This document shows positions 1-4,964 of a stretch of 9,919 nucleotides of DNA, in pieces. This DNA is from an uncultured Alphaproteobacteria bacterium (GTDB taxonomy: Bacteria; Pseudomonadota; Alphaproteobacteria; RF32; CAG-239): NCBI GenBank assembly GCA_934276635.1, contig CAKQTH010000022.1:1-9919 (forward strand). Reading direction: 5' to 3'. The notes under the pieces were generated by a model. It was given only the letters and a program-made list of their open reading frames with translations. It was not told the DNA's origin and did not search any database. Position 1 is the stretch's first letter. Each line of letters begins with the position of its first letter. Position numbers and translations under genes: made by a program.

Positions 1-1422
1 ATACGCGGCATCAAATGTAATCTCGCCACGGCCTTTGATATCGTTAAACAAATTAAATTTACCACTCCCGTCCCCGGTGAAGGTCAACTTACCGGATAAA
101 TTGTAGGTGTTTTCGTCAATAGTAACATTGGTTTTGTCATTAACGATATAGTCATAAAAAGTAAATCCGCCGCCGTTATTGGCAACAAAGCTGAAGTTTC
201 CGGCGTTATAAATCGCCTCGTAAAGTTTTTCGGAATTTTCATCTGACGGGTTGCTCAAAACATAGTTGCCATTCATTGTGATGTGGTCAACCAACTCATC
301 AGAAGAATTTTGCGCATCTGCCACAAAATTTATGTCGCCGAGGTTATAAATCGCCCCGCCGTGCTCCCCTGCCGAATTGTTCTCAAAGGTAGCACTCAAT
401 GTATTGATTTTTCCGGCAACTCTTCCAACCTCTTCTGTTTCTCCGAGAAAATCATTATACAGCGCACCGCCTTTCTTTCCGGCCTTGTTATCCACAAAGT
501 TTGCAGAAAGCTTTCCGACTTCGGAGGCAAAATTTATAGCACCTCCATTTTCTGTGGCTTCATTGGCTTTGAATGTTGTTTTTGTGACAGAATCCACCAA
601 ACCTATCTTAAAATCGCCGCCGCCGAGCGCGCTCAACGGAATAGTAGCTCCATATATAGCGCCACCATTTTCAGCCTTGTTACTTTCAAACAAAACATTT
701 TCCGCAATCGTTCCATTACCTGAGAACGCACCTGTAATACTGCCGAAGAAAGAAATTGCGCCACCGGAGCCTTGAAGCGCTGTGTTGCCGATAAATTTAG
801 TATTTTTGATTTCTCCGAGACCATCACCCAAAAATCCTATATCAAAGACACCGCCGCCACCGGTTCTGGCCGTATTCCCTTCAAAAAGCGAATCTGTAAT
901 CGATGCTATTGACAGAGCATCTAAAAAGAAAGTACCTGCAACACCACCGCCACCGATTGAACTGTTGTTTCTGAATATGGAGTTTCTGATTGTTGTATTT
1001 TTTGCATTGCTGTCAAAAATTGTGCCACCGCCGCAATCAACCCATAATGATGTACCTGTCTCATCATCGTATTTATCACTTGAGTGATAAAAGTTTTCAA
1101 ATATAATATTGTTGATAGACAAATCAAATTCTTTTCCTGCGCCAGCCCAAAACATGTGATCGCCGGTATCTCCAGATTCTCCTTTGCCGGAAAGTGTAAA
1201 CTGATTGTCGGAAGATATGGAAATACTTGAAAGTTGATTAGGATTATACATCGGTGATACCTGTATATCGCTTATATCATTTGTAATTTTGATTTCTCCG
1301 CCGTTTTTGATTGCCTCAAAAAGTTCATCGGCAGTTGACACCATTACCGCGTTCGCATTGTGCGCAAAACAAGCTGCACCGCAGATTGCGGTGGTGGTCA
1401 GAAGTAGTTTCTTAATAGTCAT
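1..1422 (-). CDS. Secreted Pmp-like beta-helix adhesin, N-terminal part (runs off left edge)
   Basis: The minus strand is open without a stop from ATG at 1422 to base 1 (474 codons), so the C-terminus lies outside the window. Residues 1-25 form a signal peptide: lysines at 4-5, a hydrophobic core, and an ANA cleavage motif at 23-25. From about residue 150 to 360 there are at least seven units with an FxxN motif followed by GGAI/GGAL/GGGV (FRNN, FEGN, FIGN, FESN, FKAN, FVDN, FENN). This is the pattern of polymorphic outer-membrane proteins and related right-handed beta-helix passengers. Such proteins are usually autotransported adhesins with a C-terminal barrel, but no barrel is visible here, so the secretion route is inferred. 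GGAG at 1428-1431 lies 5 nt before the ATG. Three plus-strand ORFs inside are shadows. Family-level call is firm; ligand unknown. Confidence 0.85.
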   Translation of the reverse strand, partial: MTIKKLLLTTTAICGAACFAHNANAVMVSTADELFEAIKNGGEIKITNDISDIQVSPMYNPNQLSSISISSDNQFTLSGKGESGDTGDHMFWAGAGKEFDLSINNIIFENFYHSSDKYDDETGTSLWVDCGGGTIFDSNAKNTTIRNSIFRNNSSIGGGGVAGTFFLDALSIASITDSLFEGNTARTGGGGVFDIGFLGDGLGEIKNTKFIGNTALQGSGGAISFFGSITGAFSGNGTIAENVLFESNKAENGGAIYGATIPLSALGGGDFKIGLVDSVTKTTFKANEATENGGAINFASEVGKLSANFVDNKAGKKGGALYNDFLGETEEVGRVAGKINTLSATFENNSAGEHGGAIYNLGDINFVADAQNSSDELVDHITMNGNYVLSNPSDENSEKLYEAIYNAGNFSFVANNGGGFTFYDYIVNDKTNVTIDENTYNLSGKLTFTGDGSGKFNLFNDIKGRGEITFDAAY

Positions 1423-1454
1423 AGTAACTCCGTAATATCTTAAAAATTGGCCCC

Positions 1455-1483
1455 GTAAAAAGCCCAAAGCTCCTGCTTTTTAC
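1455..1483 (-). promoter_or_regulatory. Hairpin in the adhesin leader (attenuator-like)
   Basis: GTAAAAAGC (1455-1463) and GCTTTTTAC (1475-1483) form a perfect 9-bp inverted repeat with an 11-nt loop. From the predicted start near 1490 it would occupy roughly +7 to +35 of the adhesin mRNA, with a T-rich 3' arm. It could act as a weak attenuator, stabilise the 5' end, or do nothing. The stem is mostly A-U, so termination would be inefficient. Confidence 0.45.
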
Positions 1484-1496
1484 TGCTATATATAAC

Positions 1497-1527
1497 AGTC
1501 TACCCCCCCCCGACGGCTGTTTGTCAA
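1497..1527 (-). promoter_or_regulatory. Adhesin promoter with poly-G spacer, likely phase-variable
   Basis: On the minus strand a perfect -35 TTGACA (1527-1522) is followed by a 19-bp spacer and TAGACT (1502-1497, 4 of 6 matches to the -10 consensus). Nine of the 19 spacer bases are one unbroken G run. The spacer is 2 bp longer than the usual 17, so loss of two G would give the best geometry. Transcription would start near 1490, leaving a leader of about 70 nt before the adhesin ATG. The elements are seen directly; switching is inferred from known poly-G spacer promoters such as Neisseria porA and opc. Confidence 0.7.
1503..1511. repeat. C9/G9 homopolymer tract
   Basis: Nine consecutive C on the plus strand (G on the adhesin's coding strand), the only tract of this kind in an otherwise AT-rich window. 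Runs of this length change by slipped-strand mispairing in many bacteria. It lies entirely between the -35 and -10 of the adhesin promoter, so length changes would alter promoter spacing and not the reading frame. Confidence 0.9.
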
Positions 1528-1594
1528 GGAAAAAATTATTTAAGAATCAGTGGAAGAAGGTGTTTTTTGTTGCCCCGATTAATACAGTTTAATT

Positions 1595-1600
1595 TATAAT
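1595..1600 (+). promoter_or_regulatory. TATAAT -10 box upstream of the structured RNA region
   Basis: A perfect TATAAT stands alone before the hairpin-rich stretch. No good -35 lies at 16-18 bp; the nearest TTGTTG (1567-1572) is 22 bp away. If used, transcription would begin near 1607. The weak -35 keeps this a candidate only. Confidence 0.4.
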
Positions 1601-1606
1601 GTAACA

Positions 1607-1843
1607 TAACCACGTTTTAGGTGCTTGCTAAAGTGAGGCTTCATACCCTCATTGTGCTTATCTGTAAATCTCAGATGTAAAAACTACCTTTTTGCTGTGG
1701 CAGGAAGGTAGTAAAATACTGTATGTTTTATACTAAATATACTACACTATTTCCACAAATAGGTATGAACTTCCTGCCACCTTTCATCAAGGTAGCATTT
1801 TTTGTGTCAAGAAAACAAAGCAGGATATTTTGTCCTGCTTTTT
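1607..1843 (+). ncRNA. Candidate structured RNA of unknown class
   Basis: No convincing ORF lies here, but hairpins are packed end to end: 1632-1638 with 1647-1653 (7 bp), 1660-1664 with 1672-1676 (5 bp), and 1683-1695 with 1700-1712 (13 bp including two G-T pairs, loop TGTG). A competing long-range fold pairs GTGGCAGGAAG (1697-1707) with CTTCCTGCCAC (1770-1780) and CTACCTT (1684-1690) with AAGGTAG (1789-1795), enclosing a CTATTT/AAATAG hairpin (1747-1762). A T7 run follows at 1797-1803 (after one A), and a strong terminator ends the region at 1817-1843. A perfect -10 lies just upstream. I do not recognise tmRNA, RNase P RNA, SRP RNA or a known riboswitch. It could be a trans-acting small RNA, a leader with switching folds, or a decayed inverted-repeat element. 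Ends are approximate. Confidence 0.45.
1817..1843 (+). terminator. Rho-independent terminator of the candidate RNA
   Basis: AAAGCAGGA (1817-1825) pairs with TCCTGCTTT (1833-1841) across a 7-nt loop, and the T run extends to 1843. It ends 18 bp before the next promoter, so it separates the upstream transcript from the gene at 1933. The A-rich 5' flank could allow some function in the opposite direction. Confidence 0.75.
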
Positions 1844-1861
1844 GATTATAAAAATACAGAC

Positions 1862-1889
1862 TTGACAAATTGACAAAACAAGGTAAAAT
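1862..1889 (+). promoter_or_regulatory. Promoter for the 1933 gene with tandem TTGACAAA
   Basis: TTGACA (1862-1867), a 16-bp spacer and TAAAAT (1884-1889) form a strong sigma-70 type promoter. TTGACAAA is duplicated head to tail (1862-1869, 1870-1877), giving a second possible -35 eight bases downstream with no good -10 at normal spacing. Transcription should start near 1896, which rules out the upstream in-frame ATG at 1870. Confidence 0.7.
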
Positions 1890-1932
1890 TAAGCCATATT
1901 TTATATCATTAACTTCAAAATTATTTTATCCT

Positions 1933-2406
1933 ATGAAAAAGCTTATTTTTGTAGATTCCTCTTTTCGGGAACTTCCGTTTTCTGCGCCGATTGAACAACG
2001 ATACGCTGTCGATTTGGGTGTCAGAGATATGCTTGCCGGCGACAAACTCCCTGCCCGCGGACTTCATTTTTTTGTTTCTGCGGTCCCGTGGAAGAAAAAT
2101 GTTGACCGCGATGAAATTCAAGTGTTTACCTCAAAATTTGCCGCGCTGAATCCTGAGGTAAAATTCGGACTGTTGAGCGAAAATCAAATTGATTGCTTAA
2201 ATTCTTTGAGCGAACAATCCGGTTTCAAAATCACAAACTGTGCAACCTCAGAATGTCCGAAAGCTGTGCAAAAAACAATCTGGAGCAATTCGCTTGAGAG
2301 TTCACGCGCGGTTGCAAAATGGTGGAAATCTAAGGCAGATGTCTATGTTGTTTTCGGATACCCCGCGGGTCAGGAAAAACAATGTATTTTGCCGGATTCC
2401 CCTTAA
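1933..2406 (+). CDS. Unrecognised 157-residue protein
   Basis: The protein begins MKKLIFVDSSF and ends in CILPDSP. I do not recognise the family. It has no signal peptide and no membrane segment, so it is probably cytoplasmic. It carries four cysteines (CLNSL, NCATSEC, QCIL), two of them in a CATSEC motif, and a WW pair in the C-terminal third (AKWWKSKADVYVVFGYPAG) that looks like a core strand and turn. The ATG at 1933 is chosen over the in-frame ATG at 1870 because the latter lies inside the promoter. No Shine-Dalgarno is visible before 1933. A promoter and a terminator flank it closely, so it is transcribed alone. Codon use resembles its neighbours. That it is a real gene is fairly secure; its function is not known. 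Confidence 0.7.
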   Translation: MKKLIFVDSSFRELPFSAPIEQRYAVDLGVRDMLAGDKLPARGLHFFVSAVPWKKNVDRDEIQVFTSKFAALNPEVKFGLLSENQIDCLNSLSEQSGFKITNCATSECPKAVQKTIWSNSLESSRAVAKWWKSKADVYVVFGYPAGQEKQCILPDSP

Positions 2407-2440
2407 AAATCCTGCAATTTGCATACTGCATTAACACAAA

Positions 2441-2476
2441 AAACATCTCCGCTCATTTGACCGGAGATGTTTTTTT
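2441..2476 (+). terminator. Rho-independent terminator after the 1933 gene
   Basis: AAACATCTCCG (2441-2451) and CGGAGATGTTT (2462-2472) form an 11-bp stem with a 10-nt loop and a T run to 2476. It lies 35 bp after the stop codon. The A run before the left arm means it could also act on the minus strand as a backup for the outer-membrane gene. Confidence 0.88.
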
Positions 2477-2500
2477 GTTGCCACATTTTGCATAAAGCGC

Positions 2501-2535
2501 AAAAAAAGGTGATAAAGTTTTGCAACCTTATCACC
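2501..2535 (-). terminator. Rho-independent terminator of the first outer-membrane gene
   Basis: On the minus strand GGTGATAA (2535-2528) pairs with TTATCACC (2515-2508), extendable by two pairs inward, and is followed by T7 (2507-2501). It starts 13 bp after the stop codon of the minus-strand gene. Confidence 0.85.
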
Positions 2536-2548
2536 GTCTTGACAGTTT

Positions 2549-3058
2549 TTAGAATGTAACCTTGAGCGCCAGTGAAAAACCATGGGAATAATCCGGATTT
2601 CCGAGTCCGTTAAAAAAGAACATATCTCCGGTATAAGATGCCACTAAAGCAAACATATCGTTTATATTCCAACCGATACCTGCCCTGTAACCTGATGTGG
2701 GAACCAAAATATTGCCATAAAAGGCCCAACCGGCACCAAATCCCAAAGTTCCGTACACAACCTTGTCTCTCAAAATGTCATAGTGCGCAAACACCGAAAT
2801 TTGAGCAACCTTGTCGTATCCCATAACACGAAAAGTTCCGCAACTCTCAAACCTCAGTCCGCAATTAAACTGATATCCGAGAATCGCTCCGGTATTAACT
2901 CCGTAACCTCGGCCGAAAGAATATCCGATATACGGAGAAAAATAAATCCCCTCAGTAGATTTTCTTTCGACTTCTACATCTTGTTGTGCAGGCTCTTCGG
3001 CATAAAGGCTCAAAGTTGCAATCATCATAAAAATGATGGCTGATAATAATTTTTTCAT
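2549..3058 (-). CDS. Small outer-membrane beta-barrel protein, paralog 1
   Basis: The 169-residue product starts MKKLLSAIIFMMIATLSLYA, a signal peptide with likely cleavage after YA (about residue 20). The mature part of about 150 residues is rich in alternating aromatic and glycine residues (YFSPYIGYSFGRGYG, YGTLGFGAGWAFYG, YRAGIGWN, YTGDMFFF). It ends in phenylalanine, as outer-membrane barrels inserted by the BAM machinery usually do. The size suits an eight-stranded barrel. It is roughly half identical along its whole length to the next gene upstream, so the two are tandem duplicates. ATG at 3058 is preferred to an in-frame GTG at 3064 because it aligns with the paralog's start. No Shine-Dalgarno precedes it. 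Specific role (adhesion, envelope stability or transport) is not evident. Confidence 0.82.
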   Translation of the reverse strand: MKKLLSAIIFMMIATLSLYAEEPAQQDVEVERKSTEGIYFSPYIGYSFGRGYGVNTGAILGYQFNCGLRFESCGTFRVMGYDKVAQISVFAHYDILRDKVVYGTLGFGAGWAFYGNILVPTSGYRAGIGWNINDMFALVASYTGDMFFFNGLGNPDYSHGFSLALKVTF

Positions 3059-3086
3059 AAACACAATAATTTTTTATAACAGATTT

Positions 3087-3114
3087 ATAATACACAATGT
3101 GACAAAAAAATCAA
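3087..3114 (-). promoter_or_regulatory. Promoter of outer-membrane paralog 1
   Basis: On the minus strand TTGATT (3114-3109) is followed 16 bp later by TATTAT (3092-3087), with an overlapping alternative TATAAA (3090-3085) at 18 bp. The -35 sits in the same position relative to the flanking TGACA/TGTCA half-sites as in the paralog's promoter. Confidence 0.5.
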
Positions 3115-3136
3115 GATAAAAATAAATTTTGTCATA
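3098..3136. promoter_or_regulatory. Inverted operator-like element, copy 1
   Basis: TGTGACAAAA (3098-3107) and TTTTGTCATA (3127-3136) form an inverted pair separated by 19 bp, bracketing the -35 of paralog 1. An element with the same half-sites and the same 19-bp spacing brackets the -35 of paralog 2. This is the layout of a two-site operator; the regulator is unknown. Confidence 0.5.
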
Positions 3137-3148
3137 TTTTTGAGAAAC

Positions 3149-3182
3149 AAAAAAGAAGATAAGGGGAAAGCCTTATCTTCTT
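3149..3182 (-). terminator. Rho-independent terminator of outer-membrane paralog 2
   Basis: On the minus strand AAGAAGATAAGG (3182-3171 read in reverse complement) pairs with CCTTATCTTCTT (3164-3153) over a 6-nt loop, a perfect 12-bp stem, followed by a T run. It lies just past the stop codon at 3188, so the two paralogs are separate transcription units. Confidence 0.88.
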
Positions 3183-3187
3183 AATTT

Positions 3188-3676
3188 TCAGAACAGCAGC
3201 CTGAACGATGCAACAAAGCCATTGACATAAGTCGGTGTCTGTCTTTCATAATACCAGAACATATCGCCTGTGTATTCAACCGAGACAGAAAAAATGCCGT
3301 CAAAGACATTCCAACCGATACCGGCTCTGCATCCTGCGGTAGGTACGACATAGTTGTAAAAAGCACAACCGCCGCCAAAACCCAGTGTCCCGTAAATCAC
3401 CTTTGAGCGCATGATATCATACAAGGCATAGGCTGCGACCTGCGGAGCATCATAATACTGCATAACACGATACGAGCCGACAGCTTCCAAACGCATACCC
3501 CACCAAAACTGATACCCTAAAGCGCATCCGGTGTTGATACCATAACCGGGAGCAAAAGAGCAACCGACAAAGGGAGAAAGATAAACTCCGCTGTCAGAAA
3601 CATCAACTTTCGCTTCGGCATTCACACAAAAAGTAGCGATCATCACAAAGACGATGCCGAACAATAATTTTTTCAT
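3188..3676 (-). CDS. Small outer-membrane beta-barrel protein, paralog 2
   Basis: A 162-residue protein with signal peptide MKKLLFGIVFVMIATFCVNA (cleavage after NA, about residue 20). The mature barrel has GVYLSPFVGCSFAPGYG, YGTLGFGGGCAFYN, CRAGIGWN and YTGDMFWYY blocks, and a terminal LLF. It matches paralog 1 block for block (NTG..LGYQF, RVM.Y, YGTLGFG, AGIGWN, YTGDMF), but lacks about seven residues after the signal peptide and has four extra cysteines in the barrel region. The shared start region (AAAATTATTG ... ATGAAAAAATTATT) has no Shine-Dalgarno in either copy. It is divergently transcribed from tgt. It is most likely an eight-stranded barrel; the exact function is unknown. Confidence 0.82.
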   Translation of the reverse strand: MKKLLFGIVFVMIATFCVNAEAKVDVSDSGVYLSPFVGCSFAPGYGINTGCALGYQFWWGMRLEAVGSYRVMQYYDAPQVAAYALYDIMRSKVIYGTLGFGGGCAFYNYVVPTAGCRAGIGWNVFDGIFSVSVEYTGDMFWYYERQTPTYVNGFVASFRLLF

Positions 3677-3703
3677 AAATCAATAATTTTAGTTGTACCG
3701 AAA

Positions 3704-3732
3704 AATATAATACCATATGACAAAATTTGCAA
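3704..3732 (-). promoter_or_regulatory. Promoter of outer-membrane paralog 2
   Basis: On the minus strand TTGCAA (3732-3727) is followed 17 bp later by TATATT (3709-3704), overlapping a TATTAT (3712-3707). The -35 lies 13 bp from the distal TTTTGTCATA half-site, exactly as in paralog 1. Confidence 0.5.
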
Positions 3733-3754
3733 GCGCTAAATTGTTTTTGTCATA
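3716..3754. promoter_or_regulatory. Inverted operator-like element, copy 2
   Basis: TATGACAAAA (3716-3725) and TTTTGTCATA (3745-3754) are a perfect inverted repeat with a 19-bp spacer. The left half-site lies in the spacer between -35 and -10 of paralog 2. The right half-site lies between the -35 and -10 of the divergent tgt promoter, so a bound regulator could affect both directions. Confidence 0.55.
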
Positions 3755-3770
3755 AAAATGCGGTTAAAAT
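3741..3770 (+). promoter_or_regulatory. Promoter of the tgt operon
   Basis: TTGTTT (3741-3746), an 18-bp spacer and TAAAAT (3765-3770). Transcription would start near 3777, leaving a leader of about 60 nt and excluding the in-frame ATG at 3727 as the tgt start. Confidence 0.5.
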
Positions 3771-3827
3771 TTATAAAAAACCTTGCTTTTCAGTCAAAAT
3801 TATTGCAAAATTATTCAAATTTATTGA

Positions 3828-3833
3828 AAGGAA
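3828..3833 (+). promoter_or_regulatory. Ribosome binding site that sets the tgt start
   Basis: AAGGAA lies 4 nt before ATG 3838, which begins MALKFEILHT, the normal N-terminus of Tgt. The 37 codons upstream in the same frame are AT-rich leader and promoter. Confidence 0.8.
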
Positions 3834-3837
3834 TGAA

Positions 3838-4962
3838 ATGGCTCTGAAATTTGAAATTTTACATACTCGCGGAAAAGCCCGCAGAGGTCAGCTTCAAACC
3901 AAACACGGCATTGTAAACACCCCTGCTTTTATGCCGGTCGGGACCTGCGGCACGGTAAAGGCCATGCTGCCTGAGTCCGTTGCTTCTACCGGTGCGGAAA
4001 TCTTGCTCGGCAACACATATCACCTGATGCTTCGTCCTGGGGCAGATTTGGTTGAAAAAATGGGAGGTCTGCACAAATTTATGAATTGGAATAAGCCGAT
4101 TTTGACCGATTCCGGCGGATTTCAGGTTATGAGCCTGACCGGATTGCGCAAACTCAAGGAAGAAGGCGTTACTTTCAGCTCGCATGTCGACGGCAAAAAA
4201 TTTTTTCTGAGTCCTGAAGAATCCATGAAAATTCAGCACAAACTCGATTCAAACATCACAATGTGCCTTGACGAATGCACCCCTTTCCCCGCCACATATG
4301 AACAGGCAAAAAAATCTATGGAAATGTCTATGCGCTGGGCAAAACGCAGCCGCGAGGCCTTTGTCGACCGCGACGGATACGGAATTTTCGGAATTCAGCA
4401 AGGCAGCGTTTTTGAAGATTTGCGCCGCACTTCCGCGCAAAAGCTGACCGAAATCGGCTTTGACGGATATGCAATCGGCGGGCTGGCCGTCGGCGAAGGA
4501 CAAGAGAAAATGTTTGAAGTTTTGGACTATTCTCCGCAGCTTTTCCCTGAGAACAAACCGCGTTATCTTATGGGTGTCGGAAAGCCGGACGACATTGTCG
4601 GTGCGGTTTTGCGCGGAGTTGATATGTTTGACTGCGTTATGCCGACCCGTTCGGGACGCACGGCGCAGGCCTTTACAAAATTCGGACCGATAAACATCCG
4701 CAATGCGCGCCATCGCGAAGACCCGCGTCCGGTTGAAGAAGGCTGCGATTGTCCGCTTTGCAAAAACTATACCCGCGCGTATATCCACCACCTGCAAAAA
4801 TGCAACGAAATTTTGGCCGTTATGTTGCTCAGTTGGCATAATATTGCGTATTATGAACGACTTATGAAAGAAATCAGAACTGCGATTGAAAATGATTGTT
4901 TGGAAGAATTTGCCGAACAATTTTATGAAAACCAGAAAAAGGGCGATATTAAGGAGTTATAA
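3838..4962 (+). CDS. tgt: Queuine/preQ1 tRNA-guanine transglycosylase
   Basis: Swaps guanine at position 34 of tRNAs with GUN anticodons (Asp, Asn, His, Tyr) for preQ1 in the queuosine pathway; cytoplasmic, typically a homodimer. The 374-residue length matches bacterial Tgt. The TIM-barrel active site is complete: D91 in DSGGFQVMSL (general acid/base), the GIQQGS substrate loop, GYAIGGLAVGE, and D265 in DCVMPTR (nucleophile). The zinc site is present as C303, C305, C308 and H334. ATG 3838 is chosen for its RBS and family alignment. It is the first gene of an apparent operon: its last codons contain the AAGGAG that serves the next gene, whose start lies 2 bp beyond the stop. No queuosine biosynthesis genes are in the window, so whether preQ1 is made or salvaged cannot be judged. 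Confidence 0.97.
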   Translation: MALKFEILHTRGKARRGQLQTKHGIVNTPAFMPVGTCGTVKAMLPESVASTGAEILLGNTYHLMLRPGADLVEKMGGLHKFMNWNKPILTDSGGFQVMSLTGLRKLKEEGVTFSSHVDGKKFFLSPEESMKIQHKLDSNITMCLDECTPFPATYEQAKKSMEMSMRWAKRSREAFVDRDGYGIFGIQQGSVFEDLRRTSAQKLTEIGFDGYAIGGLAVGEGQEKMFEVLDYSPQLFPENKPRYLMGVGKPDDIVGAVLRGVDMFDCVMPTRSGRTAQAFTKFGPINIRNARHREDPRPVEEGCDCPLCKNYTRAYIHHLQKCNEILAVMLLSWHNIAYYERLMKEIRTAIENDCLEEFAEQFYENQKKGDIKEL

Positions 4963-4964
4963 TC

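Noticed and set aside
283..1087. Three plus-strand ORFs (283-723, 377-775, 782-1087)
   Set aside because: They are antisense to the continuous adhesin frame, proline/serine-rich as expected from complementing Gly/Asn repeats, and have no RBS or promoter.
1503..1511. The C9 run as a translational (frame-switching) tract
   Set aside because: It is upstream of the start codon, so length changes cannot shift the adhesin frame; promoter spacing is the only plausible effect.
1683..1795. The paired arms as terminal inverted repeats of an insertion sequence
   Set aside because: Only about 60 bp separate the arms, no transposase is present and no target duplication is seen. A small non-coding element cannot be fully excluded.
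1870..1932. Upstream in-frame ATG at 1870 for the 157-residue protein
   Set aside because: It lies within the -35/-10 region, so it would not be in the transcript; ATG 1933 is the first usable start.
3059..3064. GTG start at 3064 for outer-membrane paralog 1
   Set aside because: It adds only two residues before a signal peptide whose ATG aligns exactly with the paralog's start.
3727..3837. N-terminal extension of tgt from ATG 3727
   Set aside because: It overlaps the promoter, encodes unrelated AT-rich residues, and the family N-terminus starts at 3838 behind an RBS.
4249..4920. Long minus-strand ORF (223 codons) opposite tgt
   Set aside because: It is fully antisense to a well-conserved gene, has no RBS or recognisable domain, and its length follows from the codon bias of tgt.
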